Position numbers and translations under genes: made by a program. Of a DNA stretch of 61,574 bases, positions 17,744 through 28,159 are shown one piece after another. Source of the stretch: Lachnospiraceae bacterium (lineage in GTDB: Bacteria > Bacillota > Clostridia > Lachnospirales > Lachnospiraceae). Every line of letters starts with the position of its first letter. Within the stretch, counting starts at the first letter, position 1. The notes below the pieces were generated by a model. That model was not told the origin of the DNA, did no database searches, and worked only from the letters and a program-made list of their open reading frames with translations. Where the stretch lies: the NCBI GenBank assembly GCA_024682835.1, contig JAIKYU010000032.1, positions 1 through 61,574 on the forward strand, written 5' to 3'.

Positions 17744-18706
17744 ATGCTTGTATCATTAGACGAAGCCATCACATTGATCAACGAGAGAAGGATCCTGCAT
17801 ATTGCGGGCGACGATTCCCTGCTCTCCCAGCTTCCCGTCGGTAAGTGAGTCGGCGGCACCACCCCCTATTTCATTTCGGAAGACGGCGGCATCCTGACCA
17901 AGGAAAAGCTGTTTGTCAACGAGTTCTCTTTTGCGGAGGACGTCCGGGTAGCCGTCTACGGCAAGTACAATGTTTTCCAGATCGTCGAAGAGTGCTTTGA
18001 CAACGGTCTGACCATGCTGATCCTGCCCTACAGTGCCGCGGTGACGGAGAAATATGCCAAGGAAGCGCCCGATGTGGAGGAGCTGCTGCTGCATCCGACG
18101 ATCGGCTGGGTGACGGGCTGCGATCTGAACGACATGAGCGACACAAAGGCCTATGACGGCACGACCGGCAAATCCTATACTGACAGGGCGGTCGCCATGT
18201 ATCTCAAGCTGCCCGAGGGGAAAAACGCCATCATCAATATCGTCAATATCTTTGAGGACGACAAGGACGACCCGGTCATCACCTTCCCCGAAAACGCGCT
18301 TGACGTCACCAAATGCAAGGTGGACGGTAAAGAGGTCAGCTTTGCGGAATACATCGGCACACATGGCATCGACACGCAGATGCCGCTTGTAGCGGACTAC
18401 AACGGTGTCTATATCAACATTTCCATCAAATCGGTGGATGCCGGCCGGGTGGGCTTCTACGCACCGGTCTTCAAGGGCATCGAGTACCGCTTTGCCAAGC
18501 GTGTAAATAATTACGTGGAGGAATTCAACAACCGGATCGATGCATCCGGCGCACAGAAGCCCGTATTCTCCTGCAACTGCATCCTCAATTATCTCTACGG
18601 CAATCTCGAAGGGAAAAAGACGCCTCCCTATGCCGGGCCGGTCACCTTTGGTGAAATCGCTTATCAGCTGCTCAATCAGACGCTGACCTACTGCGAGATC
18701 GTCTGA
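17744..18706 (+). pseudogene. DUF6976/FIST-like protein gene interrupted by an in-frame UGA
   Basis: The ATG at 17744 (AGGAGGAATGACC upstream) opens 34 codons ending LPVGK, then TGA at 17846-17848, and the same frame runs on for 285 codons (VGGTTPYFISEDGG to TLTYCEIV) without another stop. Together this makes a 320-codon protein of normal appearance. I recall proteins of this type with a Trp-Ile-Gly-Gly-Thr segment at this point, so a TGG-to-TGA change is the simplest reading; selenocysteine or read-through are alternatives. No convincing SECIS-like hairpin was seen just downstream. The family assignment (sensor-like protein found near c-di-GMP and kinase genes) is tentative. An internal ATG at 18014 could yield a shorter product. 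Confidence 0.65.
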
Positions 18707-18770
18707 TTTCCAAGACTGAATAATCATGCGGGATCATTGACTGTCTGTTCGGAGCAAAAGAGGATTCATC

Positions 18771-20121
18771 ATGGGTGGTAAGAAGCGAAAAATCAACATG
18801 ACTTCCAGGTATCTGTTGTTGCTTGCCCTTTTTTCCATTCTGGTCAATATCTTTCTTGGCGTTCTCCTGACCAGACAGTCTGCCAATTCGATCAGAAGCC
18901 TCATGCGTTCCAGAATGCTGGACATCTCCCGGACGGCCGCCAGTCTCATCGACGGAGATAAGCTGCGTTCCCTCTCGCCTGAGGATGCGGGAACCGAATC
19001 CTATGAGGCAATCATGAAGGTGCTGTCCGGTTTCAAGGACAACATCGAACTCTCCTACATCTATTGTGTCCGCGACATGGGAGACGGCAGTTTCACCTTC
19101 ACCCTTGATCCGTCGGTTGACCCCGGCGTGTTCGGCTCGCCGGTCGTATATACCGACGCGCTCTATCAGGCAAGCCGCGGAAAAGACGCCGTCGATCTGG
19201 TTCCCTACACGGATGCCTGGGGCACCTTCTACAAGTGCATACAGCCCGGTGTTTGATTCCAATGGAAGCGTGGCCGGCATTGTCGCCGTGGATTTCAGTG
19301 TGGAGTGGTATAACAAACAGATCCGGGCCATGACCCTGGTGACGATTGTCATCTGCATTCTGTCCCTCGTGATCGGATTATCGGCGGCGCTCCTCCTGAT
19401 CAAAAGTTCAAAAAAACGTGTCCGTACCGTCAACGAACAGCTGAACAAGCTGTCGGTCAGCATCGAAGCCCTGATGCTGGAGGTCAGGAATATGGCGGGC
19501 GACAACGAAGCAAATCCCACGGACAGCGGGGAGACGAAACAGTATGATATCGACGATCTTGACTCGCTGACCCAGAAAATCGATGTCATGCTCTCTGATC
19601 TGGGCACCCAGATCGATAAGGTGCATGAGCAGGCCTATTATGACCGGGTTACCGGAGTCATGAACAAGGAATGCTATCTGAGCACCAAAAATGTCATGGA
19701 TGATATGGCCAAAGAAGGATTTGCCGAGTTTTCAATCCTGATATACAGCCTGAATGCATTGAGCGAAATCAACAGGGTGTACGGGCACGAGTATGGCGAT
19801 ATGGCCCTTTCGGACGCCGCCGGCATCCTCGCTTCCGTTTTCGGCAAGGAGCGGGTGTTTAGAACCGGCGGTGAGGAGTTCACCGTCATCACCGAGACCA
19901 CTTCCATCTCCGATATACAGAACGGCTTTTCGCGGGTCGATTTCCAGATCGCAGCAGAGAATGCCAGAGAAAAGCCCTATCATCACACCCTGAGCCTTTC
20001 GATGGGATATGCTGTTTTCGATCCGGAAAACGATCACGGATATATGGATGTGTTCCAACGCGCCGATCAGATGAGAAATGCAAACAGAGCGATCGACACG
20101 GCGGAGCCGGGGAGTGAGTAA
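18771..20121 (+). pseudogene. Membrane sensor with GGDEF-like domain, frameshifted
   Basis: The first frame (18771-19256) encodes a membrane helix and an extracytoplasmic sensor up to WGTFY. One extra A at about 19233-19234 then shifts the frame: removing it gives WGTFYSAYSPVFDSNG, the usual Cache-type continuation, and the second frame runs to 20121. The rest encodes a second helix, a coiled linker and a GGDEF domain (about 290-440) with RTGGEEF. The metal-binding Asp of the usual FDLN motif is Ser (IYSLNAL), so diguanylate cyclase activity would be doubtful even if the frame were intact. Either a real mutation or a sequencing error; neighbours show similar damage. Confidence 0.75.
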
Positions 20122-20144
20122 GTAACGGCGAAAGGGAAGAAGCG

Positions 20145-23100
20145 ATGCATACCAAAACAGTGACAGGAAAGTCCATACTTCTCAAAAACGCTCTGGTTTC
20201 GATCCTCATCATCGTATTTTTTGCCGCCATCATTATCGGTTATTACCGAATGCTGATCGCAGAAAAACAGGACAGCATTATCCGGGATGGAGAGATCTCC
20301 GCCAAAAAGGCCGAGACAGAGATTGACCAATATCTGGCCACCAGCATCGATGCCATCCGGCTGACGGCGTATATGACCGAATCGATGATCGACGAACACA
20401 AATCGAATGAGGAAATCCTGGAATATCTGTCCGGACAGTCCGTTGCCGTGATGAACGCAGTCTTCATCAACACCACCGGTATCTATGCGCTCATCGACGG
20501 CGAGTACCTTGACGGTGCCGGCTGGATCCCGGACGAGGACTATGTGCCGACCGAACGGCCCTGGTATTACAAAACCATCGAAAACAACGGCGAAATCACG
20601 ACGATCGAACCCTACGTCGACATGCAGACCGGTTCGGTTGTGATGACACTGGCCAAAATGCTGAAGGACGGCAAAAGTGTCGTCGCACTGGATGTTTTTC
20701 TTGACCGGATACAGGAAATCGTCGAGGAATCGGATCCCTCCGGAGAAACCAGACAGCAGATCATCCTGGATGATCAGAATATGATCATCGCCCACACGGA
20801 CCGGAGCGAGGTCGGGAACGTGTTCGGCGCAGAGCCGGGAACACTGGATGCGGCATGTCTTGAACAGCTCAATCTTGCAGACAGAGATCATTACGAGTTC
20901 AAATATCAGGGTTCCCAGTATATTGTTTATCAGGTAAAAATGCTGAATGGACTGCGCTGCCTGTCCATTGAGGATGCATCTGTCATGTTCCGGCCCCTGA
21001 GGGTTCTGCTCGCAGTCACGTTCGTCGTGATGCTTCTGATCGTTTCCATCCTCGGCGTGATCCTTTACCAGTCCGGGAAGCGGGCTGTGGTCGCAGAGCA
21101 GCTAAACTCACAGCTTTCCTCGGCGGTTGAAATCTATCACTCCGTTCAGGATCTGAATATTCCGGCCGGCACCTTCACCAATATCCGGATCAATGACGAC
21201 AGAATCACCGGGGTTCTTTCTTCGAACCATGCAAACGCCCAGGACGGCCTGTTTGATGTTCTGAACCACTTTGTTGAGCCCATGTCCAGAGAAGAGGTTC
21301 TGCGCTTCGCCGATCTCTCCACGCTCAACGAACGCCTCCGGGACCGCCGTTCGATCGCGAAAGAATTCCTCAGTACGGAAAATCACTGGTTTCGCGGGAG
21401 ATTTATCGTATCGGAGCGCACGCCGGACGGGAGGATCCTGCATGTCCTCTGGCTGGTTGAGGACATCGACACGGAGAAGCGTCAGCGTGATCAGCTTCTC
21501 GAGACCGTCACCAAGATGAACGAGCAGATGTCGTCTGTCGCAAATATCTATTTTTCGATGTACGACATCGACCTCGCCAACGATATGCTTCAGGAGCTGC
21601 GCACAAGCGTCGGGGAGGAATCCGGATCTGACAGCGACCACATCGAACATGCCCAGACGGTCATGTATGCGATGATGGATGAGACATCGCATGAGCAGTC
21701 CAGAAATGCGATCCATTCGTTCATCGATCTCTCGACGCTGTCCGAACGCATGAAGAACACGAACACCATCACAGAAGAATTCCTGAACTCCAAGGATGTC
21801 TGGTGCCGGACAAGGTTTGTCATTTCCAAGCGGGATATGGACGGAACGATCGGCCACGTCCTCTGGCTGGTCGAGGGCATCGACGAAGAAAAACGGCGAA
21901 GAGACAGTCTGATTGACATGTCCGAGCGCGCGATCGCAGCCAGCGAAGCGAAATCCTCCTTCCTGTCGAACATGTCGCATGAGATCCGCACGCCCATCAA
22001 TGCGGTGCTCGGCATGAATGAGATGATCCTGCGCGAAAGCGATGACAAAACGTCCTCTCCTATTCCGAAAGCATCCGAACGGCAGGCAACACCCTGCTGG
22101 GTATCGTCAACGATATTCTCGACTTCTCAAAAATCGAAGCAGGCAAAATGGAAATCATTCCGATCGATTACGATCTTTCCTCTGTTCTGAACGATCTTGT
22201 CAATATGGTTCAGACACGCGCGGACGACAAGGGCCTTCTGCTGAAGCTGGAATTTGACCCGAATACGCCCAAACGCCTCCACGGCGATGAGGTACGCATC
22301 AAACAGATCATCACGAACATTTTGACCAACGCGGTCAAGTATACGGAAAAAGGCAGCGTGACCTTTGCGGTGAGTTTTGAACGTACATCGGACGAGGACG
22401 TGATTTTCCTGAATGTGTCCGTCAGAGACACCGGTATCGGCATCAAGGAAGAGGATATGGCAAAGCTGTTCTCGGAGTTTGAGCGGATCGAGGAAAAACG
22501 CAACCGGAACATCGAGGGCACAGGACTGGGCATGAATATCACCCAGCGTCTGCTTGGCATGATGGGCTCCGCCCTGAAGGTGGAAAGTGTTTACGGTGAA
22601 GGCTCGGTATTCTCCTTCCGGCTGGAACAGCATGTCACCGCGTGGGAAGAACTCGGAGATTATGAAGAGTCCTACCGCGCTTCCCTCTCAAAACGAAGCG
22701 TTTCCAAGGCGAGGCTCTCCGCTCCGAACGCGATTGTGCTCGTCGTCGATGACACACCGATGAACCTCATGGTGTTCAAGAGTCTGCTCAAGCGCACCAA
22801 AGTCCGGATCGATACGGCCGCGAGCGGCGATGAGGGTCTGGCTCTGTCCTATGACAAGAAATACGATATGATTTTCCTTGATCACATGATGCCGCAGAAG
22901 GACGGAATTGAAACCCTTCACGAGCTGCGCTCACGTGAAAAGGATCCGAATATCAACACGCCGACGATCTGCCTGACGGCAAACGCCATCTCCGGCGCGC
23001 GGGAGAAATATCTCGCCGAGGGCTTCGATGATTATCTGACCAAGCCCATCGACTCCGTCAAGCTGGAGGAAATGCTTCTGAATTATCTTCCTGCGGAAAA

Positions 23101-23743
23101 AATCGAAGAGGCGGCCGATGAGGAACCCGTCGCCGACACCGCGGCAGCAAAACCGGAAATTCCCGATGCGCTGCAGCCGCTCAGCGGGCAGGACTGGATC
23201 GATATCAGCCTCGGTATAAAAAACAGCGGCGACACGGAAACCTACCTGCCTCTGCTGAAGATCTTCTACGAGTCGATGGATGATAAGGCCGAAGAGATCG
23301 AACGCTTCTACGCGGAAGAAAACTGGAGCGACTATACCATCAAGGTTCACGCGCTGAAAAGTTCGGCCCGGCTCATCGGAGCGACCGGTTTCGCTAAAGA
23401 AGCACAGCAGCTGGAAAACGCCGGCAAGAGCAGCGACATCGCATACATCCGGGCAAATCACCGGGATTTTATGACGAAATTGCAAGGCTTCAAAGCGCCG
23501 TTGGAAGAGATCTTCCTCAAACAGGAGGAAGAGAATAAACCGGAGGCGGATGCCGATCTGCTGGCTGTCTGCTTCGACGAAATCCATGCGGCTGCCGAAG
23601 ACTGCGATTACGACCGGTTGGACAACATTTTCAATGAACTGTCGGCCTACCGCATCCCGACGGAGCATGAAGAACGCTTCCGAAAGATCCTGGACGCCGC
23701 AAAGCGGTTCGATTATGACGCAATCAAAGCACTCTTCCCGTAA
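20145..23743 (+). pseudogene. Cache-domain hybrid histidine kinase with receiver and Hpt, frameshifted
   Basis: Intact N-terminal part: helix (about 10-32), dCache-type sensor (RPWYYKTIENNGE), second helix (about 285-310), and two similar PAS-like segments each ending HVLWLVE. The H-box (SHEIRTPINAVLGMNEM) follows. At 22047-22050 the run AAAA appears one A short: restoring it gives DDKNVLSYSE and joins the second frame (to 23743). That frame holds HATPase (NAVKYTEKG, DTGIGIKEED), a receiver (FLDHMMPQKDG, DYLTKPID) and an Hpt domain (HALKSSARLIG). As sequenced, the kinase half is cut before its ATP-binding domain. If intact it would be a full phosphorelay protein. The start at 20145 has GGGAAGAAGCG upstream. 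Confidence 0.8.
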
Positions 23744-23770
23744 GGGGACGATCGTCACACGCAGGTGTTC

Positions 23771-25075
23771 CTACACCACCCTGACCAGCAGTTCCACGAC
23801 GAAACCGTTGTCATTGTAATACTCCAGCCCGCCTTCCTGCTTTTCCATGTAGGTCCTGGCCAGATACATGCCAAGGCCATAGCCGGTACGGCCGGAGGAA
23901 TTGCTGCCCCGGTAATACTTCTCCGAAAGCAGCGGCAGATCCTCCTGATCCACACCGGGACCCTCGTCGCGGATCGTGATCCGGATGAAGCGGATGGGCG
24001 AACCATCCGCCTTCCGCAGGTTGCTGACCTGCGAAAAGCTCACATGGATATCGGTGCCGGCATATTTCGCGGAATTGGACACAATATTGTCGACGACCTG
24101 TTCCATCCGCTTCCTGTCCAGAAAGACCAGGCAGGGATGGATATGGTTGTCGAGAATGATATTGCCGTAATCCGTAAGTTCCCGGAAAAACCCCTCGATA
24201 ACCGTCGACTGCTCTTCGCGGGGGCTCACCTCGACCTCTTCAAGTTCCTCCAGATTGGCGTGCATCACATCGCTCATCAGGCCGCTGATGGTATCCGCCT
24301 TTCCCGAGATGGTGCGCACTTTATCGAGCAGGTCGCTTATCTCCTCCTGTGCGGCCTCGTCCCCGTCCCCAAGCCTGCGCGTCAGTTTGATCTCCATCAC
24401 CTCACAGGCCGCACGGATCACGGCAAGCGGCGTCTTGATATCGTGGGAAAGTCCCTGCGTCAGCTCCTTTCGGGCAATCTCCGCCTCCCGTTCCTTATTA
24501 ATCGACGCTTTCAACTGCTCCCGCATGATATCAAAGCCTTCGACAAAGCTCCCGAAGAGATTGTTCCGGTGAATCGGCAGCGGCTTGTCCAGTTCACCCT
24601 TCGCGATATCCGCCGCAAAGGATTCCAGTTCCTCCACCGGCTTTAAGAATGAGAGATACAGATACAACAGCAGCAGATAGCCGATGACCAGCACGCATCC
24701 GCACAGGAGGGCCGCGGCCTTAAGATAGTTCCCGCCCGTTCTGTCGTAGTGTTCCTCCAGATCATTCCAGACCACCTTACCCGTGATCACGCCGTTGTCC
24801 TCCAGATCGAGGATCAGTGCGCCAGAGCGGTAGTATGCGGCGAGTTCCGGCGGATCGGGTTTATCGGAGAGGAACAGGACACAGCCGTAGCGTGCCTCGA
24901 TCTCCTCTTCAGGCGTCCCGGCGGCCAGTTCCTCCTGCACTCGGTAGCGACGGTCATTGTAATCGATGATATCCCGCTCCGTGTATATCGTATTCCTGCT
25001 CAGGACGACAAAAACAGCCAGTGCCCCCAGCATGAACAGCGTGAAGAGAACGGCCAGACGTCTGATCTGCTTCAT
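23771..25075 (-). CDS. Sensor histidine kinase of the MacAB-like efflux locus
   Basis: 434 residues. Two membrane helices (about 8-27 and 145-168) enclose a short extracytoplasmic domain, followed by HAMP-like linker, HisKA with SHDIKTPLAVIRA (the phosphoacceptor His is present) and HATPase (NIVSNSAKYAG, DEGPGVDQED, GYGLGMYLA). The start at 25075 overlaps the response regulator stop (ATGA). Longer frames run into the regulator gene. Its position after efflux genes suggests it senses a drug or peptide, as in BceS/VanS-type systems. It faces the plus-strand hybrid kinase gene tail to tail with a 27 nt gap. Confidence 0.9.
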   Translation of the reverse strand: MKQIRRLAVLFTLFMLGALAVFVVLSRNTIYTERDIIDYNDRRYRVQEELAAGTPEEEIEARYGCVLFLSDKPDPPELAAYYRSGALILDLEDNGVITGKVVWNDLEEHYDRTGGNYLKAAALLCGCVLVIGYLLLLYLYLSFLKPVEELESFAADIAKGELDKPLPIHRNNLFGSFVEGFDIMREQLKASINKEREAEIARKELTQGLSHDIKTPLAVIRAACEVMEIKLTRRLGDGDEAAQEEISDLLDKVRTISGKADTISGLMSDVMHANLEELEEVEVSPREEQSTVIEGFFRELTDYGNIILDNHIHPCLVFLDRKRMEQVVDNIVSNSAKYAGTDIHVSFSQVSNLRKADGSPIRFIRITIRDEGPGVDQEDLPLLSEKYYRGSNSSGRTGYGLGMYLARTYMEKQEGGLEYYNDNGFVVELLVRVV

Positions 25076-25758
25076 TTTAATTCCAGGATATAGCCGGTGC
25101 CCCAGATCGTCTTGATATACGCCGGCTGATTGGGATCTTTCTCGATCTTTTCCCTGAGCTTTCTGATATGGACATTGAGCGTGCTGTCGCTGAAAAAGCT
25201 GTCGCCCCACACCTCGTCAAAGAGCACCTCCTTGGTCACGATGGTGTCATGATGCGCATACAGACAGGAAAGCAATGCGTATTCTTTTGGTTTCAGGGAA
25301 ATCTGTCTCCCGTCGACCGTGACGGACAGGGTATGCGGATCCATGGCAAAGCCATCATCAGACGATGCCGTCCCCTGTGCCGCCTGCCTGATCTGTTCCA
25401 TCCGCTTGAGGTTGACCTTGACCTTGGCCAGGAGGACCGAGAGACTGTAGGGCTTTTTGATATAATCATCGCCCCCGATGGAAAGCGCAATCAGCACGTC
25501 GTCGTCACTCTGCCTGGCGCTGATGAAAAGAATCGGGAGCTGAAGATCCTCCCTGAGCTTCTTGCACACGTCAAATCCCGAGCCGTCGCCCAGATTGATG
25601 TCAAGCAGCACCAGGTCGGCCGTGTTCTCCTCAAAGAAGCGCAGGCAGGCCTCTCCGCTCTCCACGTATTCCGTGGCCACATCAAACATGCGGAAATACT
25701 CCGCCGTCATCTGTGCCAGTTCGGTTTCGTCATCCACAATGAGACAATTGGTATGCAT
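25072..25758 (-). CDS. OmpR-family response regulator
   Basis: 228 residues: receiver domain (1-120; VDDE, LVLLDINLGDGSG with the phosphorylated Asp, KKPYSLSVL) and a winged-helix DNA-binding domain (about 130-225; LSVTVDGRQISLKPKEYALLS, HIRKLREKIE, TIWGTGYIL; abbreviated here). It lies between the permease gene (20 nt upstream) and the kinase (4 nt overlap). It likely binds the direct repeats upstream of the MFP gene (30447-30480); that target is inferred. Confidence 0.93.
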   Translation of the reverse strand: MHTNCLIVDDETELAQMTAEYFRMFDVATEYVESGEACLRFFEENTADLVLLDINLGDGSGFDVCKKLREDLQLPILFISARQSDDDVLIALSIGGDDYIKKPYSLSVLLAKVKVNLKRMEQIRQAAQGTASSDDGFAMDPHTLSVTVDGRQISLKPKEYALLSCLYAHHDTIVTKEVLFDEVWGDSFFSDSTLNVHIRKLREKIEKDPNQPAYIKTIWGTGYILELK

Positions 25759-25778
25759 GCTCCCATCATATCACAAAA

Positions 25779-28154
25779 CTATTCTTCTGTGATCATTTTT
25801 ACCGGTTCGAGTTTCTTTATCCGCCGCCCCATAAAGGCAGCCGTAGCCAGAGCGACCCCGCAGATGAGCACGGTGGTCAGCAGATAGGAGAAAGGCGCGA
25901 TCCAGAAGCTCATCTTCTTAAACCCGAAGATGGCCATGGTCAGCATCATCAGACGGCTTCCCGCAACGGGCGAAACGCACAGTCCGATCACAACCCCCAT
26001 CAGGATCGCCGGCATATTGGCCATCATCACCTGTCCGATCAGCTGCCCCGAGGTAAAGCCCAATGCCTTGCTGACGCCGAGATTCCTCCACTGCCTGTTG
26101 ATGTTGGTGCGGACAATGAGCGATTCCACAAAGGCCACGATCAGGATCGTGAGCACGGCAATGAAATAGGCAAACACCTTGAGCCCGCTGGTGATCATGC
26201 CCACGGTCTGATGGGACGCCTCAATGAAATCGGTGACGGTTACATCAGGATAAAGTTCGTGAAACGCACGCTCGAAATCCGCGAAGCTCGCACCGGGACG
26301 CAGGTTCACACAAACCGATGTCGAATCCGGGATCGGGCAGACCCTCGCCAGACCGTCTATGGTCATAAAGGTCATTAACCCCATATTGTTCATAGTCTGG
26401 TTCACACCGCATACGATAAAGGATTCCGTTCCGCCGTTCACCTCCACACTGACGGCATCCCCGACACCGGCACCGAGCTTCGCGGCGGCATTGGTGGCAA
26501 GCATCACCTCATTGGGATGGGCGGGCCATCTCCCCTCGACGATACAGCCGCCCCGGATCAGGGAGGTATCGGAGATCGCACGCACGGTGAAGGACTGTGT
26601 GGTTTTTTTCTTCCTGTATTTGACGGACATCCACAATTCCCGCCGCGTATCCTTCACGCAATCCAGCGCCGCGACCGATTCCGCCATCGCCTCACTGCCG
26701 GAGAAAAAGGCATCATAAATATCAAAGCCGCCCATCTCCATCACTCCCTCATCACCACCATAGGTGTCGACCATACCAAAGGCGACGATCGTTGAGATCG
26801 AAAGGATCATCATGATGAAGATGACGCCCAGCTGGGAGCGGAATTTGCCAAAGGTCTCCTTGAGCGCCAGGGTCACTGCGATGGGCAGCGACGTCCTGTC
26901 AAAGGCAAACAGGTTTTTCTTGTAATTGTGCGTGTTGACGCCTCCCCGCAGTGCATCCAGCACAGTGGTCCTGCTGTACTCTCTGCCGAGGAGGACCGTA
27001 AGTACCCCCACCAGAATGCAGATCCCCAGCAGAACGCCGAGGGCGACCGGCACGGAAAACGGCTGGTTCCACTTCAGTCCCAGTGTGATGAGGATGATGA
27101 TGCCGGCCTTATCGATCAGTGCCGCGCCGGCCGCAATGCCGATCGTCGCACCCGTACCGGCCACAGCGAGCAGCTGGGTGAGAAGAATCACGACCAGTTC
27201 CCTGACCGTGTATCCCGCCGCCTCCATGATGGCGGTATTGCGCATATTGACCATGATGAAGTTCTTCACGCTGAAATTGATGATGACGATGGCGATCACC
27301 AGCATGATGACCGCAAAGAGAAGCACCAGTGCGATGAAGACGAAGGGCAGGATCATGGACCCGGTCTTCATCATATCCACCGGCAGGACATTGCAGGATA
27401 ATTCATCACCCGAATGCCCCTTCATATATTCGCTGTACCAGTTCAGTAGTTCATCGCCAATCTGATCGGCCAGCGCGTCGGTACTCATATGTTTCTTCCG
27501 GGCCGTGTCCGAAAGCTGTGTTTTGACATACCGGCTGTCAGCGGTCCCGTTCGGATTTTCAAAGCGGATATCCCGGTATAACCGGTCGGAAATATAAACC
27601 TTATAGGTTCCCAGATTCATGGGGGAGCAGTATAGGTTGTCCTCATTAAACCCCGCCACCTTCAGATCGTAGACGTTCTCCTCAATTTTTAACTGCAGCA
27701 CATCGCCGATGGCATAGGAGGTGCTTAAGGAGACCGGTACGACCGCCTCATTTCCGCCAAGGCCCGATGCGTCCATGCTCATGGTCTGGATCGTACAGGG
27801 CTCCTCATAACTGGAGAGATTGAACGGATATTCAACCCAGTTCTTTTCCCCCTTATGCCGGTATTTTGAACTGCATTCCAGATACTCCTGGGTCTCGTAA
27901 TTCTTCAGCCACACATTTCCCCGGATGATCTCCTCAAGCTTTGCAATCGCCGGCTCGTTATTGTTGATACAGACAAACAGATCCGCGGCGTTGATCTTCT
28001 CCCGGTTGGTATCGATGACACGCCCTGTCCCCACGAGGAACGAGACGCTGATGAAGATCAGCAGCGATGCCAGTGCGGACAGAATAAAGAAGGTGATCAT
28101 GTCACTCTTCTGCTTGCGGATATTCTTTTTTGCGATGAAGAAAAAACGGTACAT
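25779..28154 (-). CDS. FtsX/MacB-type ABC transporter permease
   Basis: 791 residues with a first membrane helix near the N-terminus (residues about 20-45), a large extracytoplasmic MacB-PCD-like domain (about 50-250), three helices (about 265-400), a second extracytoplasmic domain (about 470-640) and a final group of three helices (about 650-775). This is the two-copy FtsX topology. The ATG at 28154 was preferred to a GTG 12 nt earlier. It forms the membrane part of an efflux or lipoprotein/peptide export complex with the ATPase and membrane fusion protein encoded just upstream. Confidence 0.88.
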   Translation of the reverse strand: MYRFFFIAKKNIRKQKSDMITFFILSALASLLIFISVSFLVGTGRVIDTNREKINAADLFVCINNNEPAIAKLEEIIRGNVWLKNYETQEYLECSSKYRHKGEKNWVEYPFNLSSYEEPCTIQTMSMDASGLGGNEAVVPVSLSTSYAIGDVLQLKIEENVYDLKVAGFNEDNLYCSPMNLGTYKVYISDRLYRDIRFENPNGTADSRYVKTQLSDTARKKHMSTDALADQIGDELLNWYSEYMKGHSGDELSCNVLPVDMMKTGSMILPFVFIALVLLFAVIMLVIAIVIINFSVKNFIMVNMRNTAIMEAAGYTVRELVVILLTQLLAVAGTGATIGIAAGAALIDKAGIIILITLGLKWNQPFSVPVALGVLLGICILVGVLTVLLGREYSRTTVLDALRGGVNTHNYKKNLFAFDRTSLPIAVTLALKETFGKFRSQLGVIFIMMILSISTIVAFGMVDTYGGDEGVMEMGGFDIYDAFFSGSEAMAESVAALDCVKDTRRELWMSVKYRKKKTTQSFTVRAISDTSLIRGGCIVEGRWPAHPNEVMLATNAAAKLGAGVGDAVSVEVNGGTESFIVCGVNQTMNNMGLMTFMTIDGLARVCPIPDSTSVCVNLRPGASFADFERAFHELYPDVTVTDFIEASHQTVGMITSGLKVFAYFIAVLTILIVAFVESLIVRTNINRQWRNLGVSKALGFTSGQLIGQVMMANMPAILMGVVIGLCVSPVAGSRLMMLTMAIFGFKKMSFWIAPFSYLLTTVLICGVALATAAFMGRRIKKLEPVKMITEE

Positions 28155-28159
28155 GCTCT

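Noticed and set aside
17846-17900. Selenocysteine insertion element after the UGA
   Set aside because: The next 50 nt contain repeated CGGCGGC in the same orientation but no inverted repeat forming a stable apical stem-loop, and the position fits Trp in family memory. Kept only as an alternative.
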